64,000 nt of DNA from Caulobacter endophyticus (lineage in GTDB: Bacteria > Pseudomonadota > Alphaproteobacteria > Caulobacterales > Caulobacteraceae), in the NCBI RefSeq assembly GCF_003116815.1, contig NZ_QDKQ01000033.1, positions 62,001 through 126,000 on the forward strand, written 5' to 3'. The position numbers and the translations under genes are program-made. The notes beneath the pieces are model-generated. The model did not search any database and was not told the origin of the DNA. It was given only the letters and a program-made list of their open reading frames with translations. Within the stretch, counting starts at the first letter, position 1; every line of letters starts with the position of its first letter. This document shows, one piece after another, positions 51,518-60,592 of this stretch.

Positions 51518-52330
51518 TCAAACCGGCCGGTCGCCCGCGATCGTCACGCGGAAGCCCGAGCGAACGTCGGGGAAATAGTCCCAGATCGCCTGGTGCCAGG
51601 TGCAGCGGTTGTCCCAGAAGGCCACAGAATTCTTCCGCCAGCGAAAGCGCACCTGGAAGTCCGGATTGCCGGCGTGGTGATAGAGATAGGAAAGGATCGC
51701 CGCGCTCTCGGCCTTGGGCAGGCCGACGATATGGGTGGTGTAGGACGGATTGACGAACAGGCTCTTCCTGCCGCTGACCGGGTGGGTGCGCACCACCGGA
51801 TGAGCCGTGCGGTTATAGGTGCGGTCGATATCGGGAAAGAGCGCCTTGTAGATCGGGTTGGCGTCGTGGACGGCGGTCAGGCCCTCCAGATAAGCCTTCA
51901 TCCGGTCCGACAGGGTGTCGTAGGCCGCGTACATGCTGGCGAAGACGGTGTCGCCGCCGTCGTCGGGCACGATCGGCATGTGCAGTATGCTGCCCAGCGG
52001 CGGCTCGGGATCGCAGGTCAGGTCGGAGTGCCAGCTCTCGCCGGCCACGAACTTCGAATTCTCGTCGGCGTGGATGGCCACGACCTCGGGATGCTCGGCC
52101 AAGCCCGGCACGCCCGAATGGATGGCCAGCGGCCCGAACTTGCGGCCCAGCGCCTTGTGGGCGTCGTGGGTCATCTGCTGGTCACGGAAGAACAGCACCT
52201 GGTACTGGGTCAGGGCCTGGTGCAACTCCTCGAACTGCCGGTTCGACAGCGGCTGGCCCAGGTCGACGCCGAACACCTCGGCGCCGATCCGGCGGGTCAT
52301 CGGCTTCACTTCCAGAACGTCGTACGCCAT
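51518..52330 (-). CDS. TauD/TfdA-family Fe(II)/2-oxoglutarate-dependent dioxygenase (last gene of the seven-gene operon)
   Basis: A 270-residue TauD-type enzyme: iron ligands HXD in GESWHSDLTCDPEPP and the distal His in AFWDNRCTWHQAIWDY, plus the C-terminal Arg in GFRVTIAGDRP for 2-oxoglutarate. VFGVDLGQPLSNRQFEEL is the typical beginning. It would hydroxylate a substrate next to a heteroatom, often releasing sulfite, an amine or an alcohol. The gene follows the flavin reductase by 11 bases. Confidence 0.9.
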   Translation of the reverse strand: MAYDVLEVKPMTRRIGAEVFGVDLGQPLSNRQFEELHQALTQYQVLFFRDQQMTHDAHKALGRKFGPLAIHSGVPGLAEHPEVVAIHADENSKFVAGESWHSDLTCDPEPPLGSILHMPIVPDDGGDTVFASMYAAYDTLSDRMKAYLEGLTAVHDANPIYKALFPDIDRTYNRTAHPVVRTHPVSGRKSLFVNPSYTTHIVGLPKAESAAILSYLYHHAGNPDFQVRFRWRKNSVAFWDNRCTWHQAIWDYFPDVRSGFRVTIAGDRPV

Positions 52331-52341
52331 CGGGACTTCTC

Positions 52342-52836
52342 TCAGGTGTTCAGGAACTGGCCGCGCACGTAGACGAGCGGCGGCTTGGACTCGTCGATGC
52401 GGACGGAAACGACCCGGCCGACGAGGATCTCGTGGTCGCCGCCGTCGTGGGCGGCGTGCAGGTCGCATTCGACCACCGCAACGCAGCCGGACAGCACCGG
52501 GGCGGCGGTGGCGCCGGGCTCCAGGGCGGCCAGGGCGAAGCGCTCGTCGCAGCCGGACCTGGCGAAGGCGTAGGCCAGCTCGCCCTGGTCGGCGGCCAGG
52601 ATGTTGACGCAGAACACGCCGGCCTCCTGCACGGCGGCCAGGGTGCGGCTGCCGCGCTTGAGGCAGGCCAGCACCAGCGGCGGGTCCATCGACAGCGACG
52701 AGAACGCGCTGACCGTCGTGCCGCTGAGCCGGCCGTCCAGCGCGGTGGTCACCACCGTCACGCCGGCCGCGAAGCCGCCCATGGCCTTGCGGAACAGGGC
52801 GACGTCGGGAACCTCCCGGGCCTGGGCCGCGCCCAT
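52342..52836 (-). CDS. Flavin reductase family protein (RutF/HpaC-like)
   Basis: A 164-residue flavin reductase: LFRKAMGGFAAGVTVVTTAL, GTTVSAFSSLSMDPPLVLAC, FCVNILAADQGELAYAFA and HEILVGRVVSVRIDES. This fold supplies reduced FMN/FAD to a partner monooxygenase such as RutA or EmoA. Its ATG overlaps the stop of the M20 gene by one base. The partner is very probably the RutA-like enzyme encoded two genes upstream. Confidence 0.9.
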   Translation of the reverse strand: MGAAQAREVPDVALFRKAMGGFAAGVTVVTTALDGRLSGTTVSAFSSLSMDPPLVLACLKRGSRTLAAVQEAGVFCVNILAADQGELAYAFARSGCDERFALAALEPGATAAPVLSGCVAVVECDLHAAHDGGDHEILVGRVVSVRIDESKPPLVYVRGQFLNT

Positions 52837-54233
52837 CACTCGCCCCCGAACGGGTTGTCGCCATAGACCGGCGGCGTGCGGTTCCCGGCGCCCGTCGTCT
52901 CGGCCCGGCCGCAGACGGCCAGGGCCGTCAGGGCGTAGACCAGAGCGCTGTCCACCAGGTCCTTCGGCGTCGGCCGCCAGCGGGAAAAGCCCGTGGTGAT
53001 GGCCGGGATGCGGTGCATGTTGAAGACGTTGTGGTCGCGCCACATGCTGGAATAGACGCTGGCCGCGCGGGCCACCGGGTGGCCCAGCGACAGCTGGGTG
53101 GCGACGTCGACGGCCCCGACCAGCGGCGCCACCTCGGCCGCATCGGCCTCGAAGCCGTGGCGCACGACCACCGGCTCGATCTCGATGCCGGTCATGCCCG
53201 TCTCGCGGACCATGGCTTCGAGCGAATGCTGGATGTCGGCCACCCGCTGGCGGGGGTTGAGGCCCACCTCCAGATACAGGTTCACCCGCTCGGTCCCCGC
53301 CCCGAAGGCATAGGGAATGCCGCCGCGCACCGATGCCAGCTGCGACTTGGGCTGGGCGACGCCGCCGGGACTCTCATAGAGGCTGGCCTTCTCCCACTGG
53401 CCGCTCCAGGCGTGGATCGCCTGGGTCAGCCTGCCCAGCCTGTAGATCGGGTTGGGGTGCTGGTCGGCGCTGGCCGGATGGCTGAGCAGCGGGGTGAACA
53501 CCCCCTCGCCCCAGACCGTGATCCGAAACACCGCATAGCCGCAGCCCACCCAGGTGAGGCCAAAATCGCAGCCCTCGGCGGCGATGGCGTAGTCGGGAGC
53601 CACGCCCCCGTGGTGGAACAGGTAGTGGGCGCCGATATCCTTGCCCATGTAGGCGACGCCGCGATGCTCCTCGATCGGCTCGGGGCCGATCTCGCCGGGA
53701 CAAGCGGTCAGGTACATCTTGCCGGCCAGCTCGTAGCCGGCCGCCTTCAGGGCCTTGGCGGCGATCAGGAAGCAGGCCATCGGCCCGCGGTCGTTGGCGA
53801 TCGGATAGCCGTAGAGCTTGCCGTCCTCCAGCCAGCACTTCTCCCACTCGGGATTGGCCAGGGTGGCGGGGCTGTACTTGTAGGCGTCCAGGTCCGGGTT
53901 CCAGGTCGGCGCCTCGGTGTCGAGGTGGGCGGTGAAGAGCAGGTTCTTCCCCCCAATGGTGTTTGGACCCTTGCCGCCGTGCGTGCCGATGACATTGGGC
54001 CGCTCGGGCGTGGCCCCCACCTTGCGCGGCGAGAAACCTTCGCGCGCCATCCAGTCGTAGACGTAGTTTGCCGCCTCAAGTTCCTTGCCCGAGGGCGCGG
54101 GGATGTTGCCCAGGGTCAGGGCCAGCTCGACGATCTCGCTCTCGCTGATGGCGGCGGCGATGGCGGCGCGGTCGGCTTCGGTGACGACGTAGGGGGCGGC
54201 GACGCCCGCGAGGTTGGCGAAACCGTCGGCCAT
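52836..54233 (-). CDS. M20-family metallohydrolase (amidohydrolase or peptidase)
   Basis: A 465-residue M20 enzyme. Metal-binding motifs are LLFTAHLDTEAPTW (HXD), the DXK/RG block in PIANDRGPMACFLIAAKAL, CPGEIGPEPIEEHRG (catalytic Glu region) and a C-terminal His near FNMHRIPAITTGF. It is in the ArgE/DapE-like group that removes acyl or succinyl groups from N-acyl amino acids. Its start overlaps the stop of the isochorismatase gene by one base, and its stop the start of the flavin reductase by one base. Confidence 0.88.
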   Translation of the reverse strand: MADGFANLAGVAAPYVVTEADRAAIAAAISESEIVELALTLGNIPAPSGKELEAANYVYDWMAREGFSPRKVGATPERPNVIGTHGGKGPNTIGGKNLLFTAHLDTEAPTWNPDLDAYKYSPATLANPEWEKCWLEDGKLYGYPIANDRGPMACFLIAAKALKAAGYELAGKMYLTACPGEIGPEPIEEHRGVAYMGKDIGAHYLFHHGGVAPDYAIAAEGCDFGLTWVGCGYAVFRITVWGEGVFTPLLSHPASADQHPNPIYRLGRLTQAIHAWSGQWEKASLYESPGGVAQPKSQLASVRGGIPYAFGAGTERVNLYLEVGLNPRQRVADIQHSLEAMVRETGMTGIEIEPVVVRHGFEADAAEVAPLVGAVDVATQLSLGHPVARAASVYSSMWRDHNVFNMHRIPAITTGFSRWRPTPKDLVDSALVYALTALAVCGRAETTGAGNRTPPVYGDNPFGGE

Positions 54234-54865
54234 CACGCGGCCTCCTTCCAGGCTTTGGCGACCTCGACGCTGTCGGTGAGGATCGCGGTGTTGAGCCCCA
54301 TCGTCTTCAGAGCCACCTCGTGCAGGTCGGGCTCGTAGGCCGCGCAGGCGTCGGCGGCGACGAAGACGTGGTAGTCGAGATCGAAAGCGTCGGCGGCGGT
54401 GGCCGCCACGCAGCACTCGGTGGTCAGGCCGCAGACCACAAGCGTATCCACGCCCATGGCCTTCAGGCGGGCGTCGAGATCCGTGCCGACGAAGGCGCTG
54501 TAGCGGGTCTTGGCCACCACCAGTTCGCCGTCGGCGGGCTGGGGTCCGTAGAAGGCGCTGCCCGGCTGGCCGACGCGGCACAGGGCCGCTTCGCTATCGG
54601 GATCGCCGCCGCGCCGGCGCATGCGCTCGTTCCAGGCCGGGCTGTCGGTTTCGGCTGCGGTGAACAGGCCGACGAAGACGACGGGCACGCCCGCCGCGCG
54701 CGCCGCCTCGACCAGACGGCCGGCCGCGTCCACGGCCGGCGCCGCCATGCCCATATCGACGCCGTACTGGCCCAGCAGGCCGTCCGGCGAGGCGAAATCG
54801 ACCTGGATGTCGATCACCGCCAGCGACGTTCGGCCTGGCGCGATCCAGGCCGGCAGCGCGCTCAC
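54233..54865 (-). CDS. Isochorismatase-fold cysteine hydrolase (RutB-like)
   Basis: A 210-residue protein with the cysteine-hydrolase triad: Asp19 in SLAVIDIQVDFA, Lys in VVAKTRYSAFVG and Cys in VCGLTTECCVAATA. RutB of the pyrimidine pathway belongs to this fold and hydrolyses (Z)-3-ureidoacrylate peracid; here the substrate is unknown. GTG at 54865 overlaps the stop of the RutA-like gene by four bases, so the two are coupled. Confidence 0.9.
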   Translation of the reverse strand: MSALPAWIAPGRTSLAVIDIQVDFASPDGLLGQYGVDMGMAAPAVDAAGRLVEAARAAGVPVVFVGLFTAAETDSPAWNERMRRRGGDPDSEAALCRVGQPGSAFYGPQPADGELVVAKTRYSAFVGTDLDARLKAMGVDTLVVCGLTTECCVAATAADAFDLDYHVFVAADACAAYEPDLHEVALKTMGLNTAILTDSVEVAKAWKEAA

Positions 54866-55935
54866 GAGAACACCGAGCGCAGGCCCGGCAGGATCTCCGA
54901 GCCGAACATGGAGAGCCCTTCCACATAGTCGGGGAAGATCAGCATCAGCCCGTCCAGTTCGCAGTCGGTCACGAAGGCCTGCACCTGCTCGGCGCAGGTG
55001 GCGGGCGAGCCGACCACGGTGTGGGTCATGAACGCGCCCTGCTGGGCGGCCACGGTCGACAGCTTCTCGGCCGGCACGCCCCAGCTCTCCAGCATGGCCA
55101 GGATCGCGCCCATGTCGGCCCCGCCCTTGTAGCGTTCGACCAGCGCCTGCGCCCCCGCGTCGCTCTCGGCGTGGACGACGGTGCACATGGCGTAGGTCTT
55201 GATGGTCTTGCCCATGCCCTCGGCGGCGATCTTGGCCCGGCGGCTGGCGTCGCGGCGTTCTTCGGGCGTGCGGCCGCCGATGAAGCAGACGTCGGCCTGG
55301 CGCACCGAGAACTGGAAGCCCCGGTCGCTCATGCCCGCGCAGATCAGCTCGGGGCGCGGCTTGCTGAGCGGCTTGGGCTTGGACTGGCAGTCCTTCATCG
55401 TGAAGAACCTGCCGTCGAAATCGACGCTGTCCTCGCTCCACAGCCGCTTGACGATCCTGGTCCATTCCTCGGTCAGGACGTAGCGGTCATCGTGCGTCAG
55501 GGCGTCGTCCCAGGCCCCCATCTGGGCGAACTCGCCGCGATAGGCGCCGGCGACGATGTTGAGGCCGGCGCGCCCGCCGCTGATGTGGTCCAGGGTGGCG
55601 ATCATCTTGGCGGCCACGGCCGGGTTCTGCAGCAGCGGGTGGATGGTGGCCCAGATGCGGACGTTCCTGGTGGCCTCGGCGATGCCGGCCATCATCGTCA
55701 CGGACTCCAGGGCCGTGCCCCAGTGGTCGGTCTCGCCGCCGAAGCCGCGGAACTTGCCCATCGACATGACGAAGTCCATGCCGACCTCGTCGGCCTTCAC
55801 CGCGGCGGCCTTGTTGGTCTGATACAGGCCGTCGAGGACGGGCGTGGTCTTGGAGATGATCCAGCCGCCGTTGGCCACCGGCAGGAACACCCCGAAGTCC
55901 TTGTGCTTGGAAGGGCTGTGGAACATGGCGGACAT
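54862..55935 (-). CDS. LLM-class flavin-dependent monooxygenase (RutA-like)
   Basis: A 357-residue bacterial-luciferase-fold monooxygenase: GVFLPVANGGWIISKTTP, FVMSMGKFRGFGGETDHWG, ATIHPLLQNPAVAAKMIATLD, SGGRAGLNIVAGAYRGEFAQ and ELICAGMSDRGFQFSVRQAD. The text follows RutA (pyrimidine oxygenase) closely, including the FRGFGG and CAGxSDxGxxFS blocks. It would use reduced FMN and O2 to open or oxidise an N-containing ring. RutA itself is part of the rut operon, whose other genes (RutC, D, E, G) are not here. Confidence 0.9.
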   Translation of the reverse strand: MSAMFHSPSKHKDFGVFLPVANGGWIISKTTPVLDGLYQTNKAAAVKADEVGMDFVMSMGKFRGFGGETDHWGTALESVTMMAGIAEATRNVRIWATIHPLLQNPAVAAKMIATLDHISGGRAGLNIVAGAYRGEFAQMGAWDDALTHDDRYVLTEEWTRIVKRLWSEDSVDFDGRFFTMKDCQSKPKPLSKPRPELICAGMSDRGFQFSVRQADVCFIGGRTPEERRDASRRAKIAAEGMGKTIKTYAMCTVVHAESDAGAQALVERYKGGADMGAILAMLESWGVPAEKLSTVAAQQGAFMTHTVVGSPATCAEQVQAFVTDCELDGLMLIFPDYVEGLSMFGSEILPGLRSVFS

Positions 55936-55941
55936 CCTTGG

Positions 55942-57237
55942 TTACGCGGCGTCTTGCAGAAGGGTGGGAACGGGCTCGCCGACGGGCTCGGCCGTGGCGG
56001 CCTTGCGCGGCGGGCGCATGAACAGGGCGGCGACGAAGATCAGGCCGATCACCGCGGCGAAGAGCTGGAAGGTGGGGGCGAAGCCGCCGAGCTGGTCGCG
56101 CATCAGGCCGCCGATCACCGGCCCCAGGGCCGAGACGGCGCCGACCAGGCAGACCATCGAGAAGAGCTCGAGATTGTTCTTCCGGCCATAGTAGTTGAGC
56201 AGCAGGATGCTGACGGCCAGCACGGTCAGGCCAAAGCCGATCCCCACCCCGACGGCGAACACCATCATCACCGGCCAGCTGGTGGCGTGGGTCAGGGCCA
56301 GCAGGCCGACGGCCATGACGCCCTGCGCGCCCGCCAGCAGCCAGCGCGGGTCGATGCGGTCGCCGACCAGGCCTCCGCCGGCCCGGGCGGCCACCTGCAT
56401 CAGCGACTCCAGGCTGATCGCGGCGATGGCCACCGTGGCCGGCACGCCCAGCTCGCCGAAGTGGCTGGGGGCCAGGCTGACGGCGGTGACCCCGCCCAGC
56501 AGGTGGGCGAAATAGGCCGCCAGGATCACCCAGAACTGCGCGGTGCGGACGGCCTCTTTCACCGTCCAGTCGACGGCGGTGCGATAGACCTTGCTGGTCG
56601 CCGGAGCGTTCTCGATCTCCTCGGCCACGGCCTTGTCGGTCTGGGCGGCGGCGGCGGCCAGCCAGGCCTTGTCGCCCACCAGGGCCGTGCAGATCAGGCC
56701 CACGACCAGCGAGGCGGCCGCCTGCATCCACCAGTAGGGCCGCCAGGCGCCGCTGGCGATCTCCATGCCCGACAGCGCCATCCAGGGTCCGACGACCCCG
56801 CCCAGCGAGCCGATGGTGAAATAGATGCCGAACGGCAGGGCGCGCTTCTTGAACAGCATGCCAAGCACGTGGGTGCCGGGGATCAGGGCCATCATCTGGT
56901 AGCCGACGCCCAGCAGGGCCGTACCGACCAGGTAGACCGCCAGGCCCGGCGTCGCGGCCAGGCACGCAAAGCCCGCCACCATCACCGCCGAGCCGGCGAC
57001 GATGGTCAGCCGCACGCCGAACTTGCGGATCAGCAGGGCCGGCAGCCACGACGAGCCGCCGCAGAAGGCGCCCAGCAGGGTGAAGCCCAGGAAGGCCGGG
57101 CCAAAGCCCCACCCCTGCTCCTTGATCATCGCCGGCAGCACCACGCCCAGCGACGAGAAGGTCGAGGCGGTGATCAGGAACAGCAGCAGGGCGAAGACCG
57201 ACAGGATCAGCCAGGGACGCCAGGGGGAGGTCGACAT
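55942..57237 (-). CDS. MFS transporter of the seven-gene operon
   Basis: A 431-residue, 12-span transporter with FLITASTFSSLGVVLPAMIK near the N-terminus and KEQGWGFGPAFLGFTLLGAF after the first span. The large central loop is charged (VAEEIENAPATSK). This is the monocarboxylate/oxalate-type MFS pattern (OFA-like). It likely carries the compound through the inner membrane after entry through the TonB receptor. The RutA-like gene follows six bases after its stop. Confidence 0.88.
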   Translation of the reverse strand: MSTSPWRPWLILSVFALLLFLITASTFSSLGVVLPAMIKEQGWGFGPAFLGFTLLGAFCGGSSWLPALLIRKFGVRLTIVAGSAVMVAGFACLAATPGLAVYLVGTALLGVGYQMMALIPGTHVLGMLFKKRALPFGIYFTIGSLGGVVGPWMALSGMEIASGAWRPYWWMQAAASLVVGLICTALVGDKAWLAAAAAQTDKAVAEEIENAPATSKVYRTAVDWTVKEAVRTAQFWVILAAYFAHLLGGVTAVSLAPSHFGELGVPATVAIAAISLESLMQVAARAGGGLVGDRIDPRWLLAGAQGVMAVGLLALTHATSWPVMMVFAVGVGIGFGLTVLAVSILLLNYYGRKNNLELFSMVCLVGAVSALGPVIGGLMRDQLGGFAPTFQLFAAVIGLIFVAALFMRPPRKAATAEPVGEPVPTLLQDAA

Positions 57238-57303
57238 GGCAGGGCTCCTTGGAAAACAGGACAAGGAGCGGCGCGCCCGTGCAGCGAGCGCGCCGCAGGG
57301 GAA

Positions 57304-59712
57304 CTAGAACTTCCGGGCCAGGGTCACGCGCCACTCGCGGCCCTTGGACGGCAGGGCCGCCAGGTTGGCGTAGGTGTCGCCCACCGGCGTGAAGTAGAGC
57401 TTGTCGAAAAGGTTATCGACGTTGAGCGTGGCGGTGTACGGCCCGTACTCGTAGGCGACCGAGCCGCTGGCCACGGCGTAGTCCGGATAGACCACCGCGC
57501 CCGGCACGGTGCCCGAGGTCTTGGTCACCCGGGTTACGCCCAGCGTCGCGGCGACCTTGCCCCAGGCATAGGCGTTGGAGGTGTAGGCGCCGTAGAGGCT
57601 GACCACCGATTTCGGGATCAGGGTGTAGTCGTAGTCGCCCGGACGGACGCTGTCGAAGCTCCACACCACGTAGGAACCGCCAAAGCCGTTGACCCCCGAG
57701 ACGCCGACGGTGTGCACCGGCACGTACTGGAAGGAGGTGTCGGGACCCTTGACCGTGGTGTGCTGGGTGTTGCCCGAGAAGGTGAAGCTGAAGTGCTCGC
57801 TGGCCAGCCAGCGGACCTCCAGTTCGACGCCCTTGGCGCGGGTGCCGGTCGGGGTCTGGGTGATGCCGGTCAGCTGGGTGCGGTTCTGGCGATAGCCGGC
57901 CAGCGAACCGACGAGCGTGCCTTGCAGCCACTGGAACTTGACCCCGGCCTCGGCCAGGTCGCCGTCCGACAGCCAGGCTTCGCCGGCGTCGGCCACCAGG
58001 CCCGGGGCGATGTCGCCGGCCTGGCTCATCTCCAGGGCGCTGGCCTTGGCGTAGGTGATGTAGGGCATCAGGCCGAACGGGGCCTTGTAGGTGGCGCTGG
58101 CGGTATAGGTCCCCTTGCCCTTCGAGGCCTTCTGCACGCCGGCCACGGTGTAAGAAAGGAAGCCGGTGTCTTCCGACGTGACGTCGTAGTCGTCGTAGCG
58201 GCCGCCCAGCATCAGGTTCAGCGACTCGCCGACCATGATGTCGGTCGTGAAGAAGAGGCCGGCCTGCGTCCATTCCGAGCGGTTGTCGTTTTCCCACGCC
58301 ACGCCGTCGCCCGGGTTGAAGGGGCTGCCGATCAGGTCGGTGGCGGTGGCGCCGAAGGCGATATCGCGGCGATCCAGCGCGATCAGGCCGCTGTTGTAGC
58401 TCTCGCGCCGGCGGCCGTCGAAGCTGCGGTACGAGGCGCCGACGAACGACTTGGCCTTCACCGCGCCGTCAAGGATTTCGTTGGCGAAGTTCCAGGTCAG
58501 ACGGGCTTCCCAGACGTCGCTGTCGAACCAGGCCGGGTAGCCGTAGGAGACGAAGCGCTTGTTCTCCAGGGCGTCGTAGAACAGCTGCAGCTTGATCGAG
58601 CTGTCCGGCGACAGCTCCTTGGCGACGTCGAAATAGAGGGTGTTGGTCTCGGTTTTCGAGAAGTCCGCGCCCGAGATGTAGACCGTGCGCGGCGACAGCT
58701 TGGTCGTGCCCACGCCGGTATCCAGCGTGTGCTTGGCGTCGCTGTCGGGGAAGCCGTAATAGGCCAGGTACATGGCGCTGGCGTACGGATAGAAGCCGAT
58801 CTCGCTGGGCGTCAGGCGGCCGTTGCCGTCGGCGTCCACCAGGCTCGTATCGCGGCCGGTGATGTAGGTCCCGTTGTCGATCAGGTCCTGGGTCAGGCGG
58901 TTCCAGCCTGGGGTCTGCACGTCGCCCTTGGAGCGGTACAGCATGCCGCCGACGGCGGTGCTCCAGCCGTTGCCCAGGTCGAAGTCGGACGAGACCTGCA
59001 GGGTCTGACGGCGCGGATAGACGCCGCGATAGTAGCTATGGCTGTCCTCGACCTCGCCATAGACATGCACGCCGCCGACCACGTCGCCGAGGTTCACCGG
59101 CAGGCCGACCTGAGCGGTGGCGTTCTTGCGGTTGTAGCTGCCGAAGGTTGCCGTGACCTCGCCTTGCGTCTCCGACAGATAGCCGCCCTCGCCCTTGCCG
59201 GACTTGGGGATGAAGTTGAGCATGCCCCCCACCTTGCCCGAGCCGTAGATCGGGGTGGGCGGGCCGCGCACGATCTGGATCTGGTCGGCGGCGCCGATCG
59301 GGGTGGCGTAGGTGCCGCGGTTCTCGATGCGCTTGAAGCCGCGGAAGTAGTTCTCGGCCAGGGTGCCGCGGATGTTGAGGGCGCCGGGCACGCCGTAGAA
59401 GCTGGCGGTGTAGGTCCCCGGCGACACCGCCGTCAGGCCGTCGATGGTCTCGATGCCATAGCGCTGCAGCGTCAGGTCGGAGACGAAGCTGGCCGAGCGC
59501 GGCGTCTCGATCAGCGGCTTGTCGAGGCCGAAGACGGTGTTGTTGGGTTCCTTCTCGATCAGGCCGGCCTTGTCGCGGGCCCGGACCACGATCTCGTCGA
59601 CGGCGTCCGGCGCGGTCGCGACGGGATCCGGCTCGGCCGCGTGGGCGCCGCCGGCCAGGGCGAGCAGAACGGCGGCGGAACAGCCCGCGAGCAGCATTCC
59701 TTGGTTCGACAT
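57304..59712 (-). CDS. TonB-dependent receptor, first gene of the seven-gene operon
   Basis: An 802-residue outer-membrane receptor: signal peptide MSNQGMLLAGCSAAVLLALAGGAHA, TonB-box-like VDEIVVRARD, plug domain with ETPRSASFVSDLTLQRYGIE, LNIRGTLAENYFRGFKRIEN, QIQIVRGPPTPIYGSGKVGG, and a barrel ending in VTLARKF (terminal Phe). It resembles ferric siderophore/FhuA-type receptors in the plug but its gene lies in a catabolic operon without iron-related genes. It would import the initial substrate. Confidence 0.92.
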   Translation of the reverse strand: MSNQGMLLAGCSAAVLLALAGGAHAAEPDPVATAPDAVDEIVVRARDKAGLIEKEPNNTVFGLDKPLIETPRSASFVSDLTLQRYGIETIDGLTAVSPGTYTASFYGVPGALNIRGTLAENYFRGFKRIENRGTYATPIGAADQIQIVRGPPTPIYGSGKVGGMLNFIPKSGKGEGGYLSETQGEVTATFGSYNRKNATAQVGLPVNLGDVVGGVHVYGEVEDSHSYYRGVYPRRQTLQVSSDFDLGNGWSTAVGGMLYRSKGDVQTPGWNRLTQDLIDNGTYITGRDTSLVDADGNGRLTPSEIGFYPYASAMYLAYYGFPDSDAKHTLDTGVGTTKLSPRTVYISGADFSKTETNTLYFDVAKELSPDSSIKLQLFYDALENKRFVSYGYPAWFDSDVWEARLTWNFANEILDGAVKAKSFVGASYRSFDGRRRESYNSGLIALDRRDIAFGATATDLIGSPFNPGDGVAWENDNRSEWTQAGLFFTTDIMVGESLNLMLGGRYDDYDVTSEDTGFLSYTVAGVQKASKGKGTYTASATYKAPFGLMPYITYAKASALEMSQAGDIAPGLVADAGEAWLSDGDLAEAGVKFQWLQGTLVGSLAGYRQNRTQLTGITQTPTGTRAKGVELEVRWLASEHFSFTFSGNTQHTTVKGPDTSFQYVPVHTVGVSGVNGFGGSYVVWSFDSVRPGDYDYTLIPKSVVSLYGAYTSNAYAWGKVAATLGVTRVTKTSGTVPGAVVYPDYAVASGSVAYEYGPYTATLNVDNLFDKLYFTPVGDTYANLAALPSKGREWRVTLARKF

Positions 59713-60063
59713 GACGGTCCTCGTTCAAGACCGCCGCACTCCCGCCCTCGGCGGTTATCCCCAGTGCGACGCCTCTTGGAGAAACCATCGCCTCGCCCCG
59801 TTCCCGACGTCCGGGCCGGCATCTGTAATTTCACTCAAAATGTTCGAGACGCCCATGATTTGCCCCCGCTTGCGCGCCTTTCGCCCACTGGGGGACCAAG
59901 GAACTTGATCCAGAGCGAACGAGACCGCGACTCAAGCGCCGTGCCACCTGGGCTTCGCCGCCGGGCAGTCCGGCGATCGCGGCGATCAGATGACAAAGAT
60001 GTAATCTCCAGCTGAAAGGCGCAGCTGTTTACAAACGTATTACAACGCCCCACATTGCCACTC
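59713..60063. other. Divergent promoter region
   Basis: Sits between the operon-leading TonB receptor (minus) and the RHH/PspA/YqiJ/flotillin operon (plus). It is A+T-richer towards 60030. I looked for a cobalamin, TPP or FMN riboswitch upstream of the receptor and found none. No gene is credible. Confidence 0.4.
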
Positions 60064-60582
60064 ATGGTCGCGCTTAACACACCCCTGAGCGTCAGGTTGT
60101 CTGAAGAGGACGCGCTTTTTCTCGCCGGTCTCGAACTGGAGGGGGCGATCACGGCCAGCGACAAGGTGCGCGGCCTGATCCGCCAGGCCCGCCGCCGGGC
60201 CGAGGCCCCCGCCGGCTGGGAGGCCGCCCTGGCCGCCGCCCACGATATCGCGGCTCCGGCCCTGAAGGCCCTGCGCACGGCCGAACTGGCGTCCGACCGC
60301 CACTCCACCGTCGCCCTGGCGCTGACCAGCGCCGTCGAGGAGATGCTGGCCGTTCTGCTGGCCGCCCCGGCCGAGCTGGCGAGCGCGGATCCACAGGCCC
60401 TGGCCCGGCACGAAGCCCGCCTCGTCGACTGCGCCGCCCGCCTGACCGAACAGATGCTGCGCTGGGGCGTCACCCCCAGCGCCCCCGCTTACGATCCCAC
60501 GATCGTCTCCCGCCGCGTCGCCGCCCTGGGCGAGCTGACCCGCCTGATCACCGCCACGGCCGACCGGCCGTCAGCCGCCTGA
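60064..60582 (+). CDS. Ribbon-helix-helix-like protein at the head of the PspA/flotillin operon
   Basis: A 172-residue protein. The start (LNTPLSVRLSEEDALFLAGL and DKVRGLIRQARRRAE) looks like a short beta strand plus two helices, as in ribbon-helix-helix DNA-binding proteins. The rest is alanine-rich and helical. It could be an autoregulator of the operon, but the assignment is tentative. It is followed 10 bases later by the PspA-like gene. The ATG at 60064 is preferred over a TTG at 60055. Confidence 0.6.
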   Translation: MVALNTPLSVRLSEEDALFLAGLELEGAITASDKVRGLIRQARRRAEAPAGWEAALAAAHDIAAPALKALRTAELASDRHSTVALALTSAVEEMLAVLLAAPAELASADPQALARHEARLVDCAARLTEQMLRWGVTPSAPAYDPTIVSRRVAALGELTRLITATADRPSAA

Positions 60583-60592
60583 CGAGGACCCG

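Noticed and set aside
59713..59900. Possible riboswitch upstream of the operon-leading TonB receptor
   Set aside because: No cobalamin, TPP or FMN signature sequence could be found; only short unrelated hairpins.
55021..60015. Plus-strand open frame of 1664 residues opposite the seven-gene operon
   Set aside because: It is a GC-driven shadow of several real minus-strand genes; composition is unnaturally rich in Gly, Ala, Arg and Asp, with no domains.
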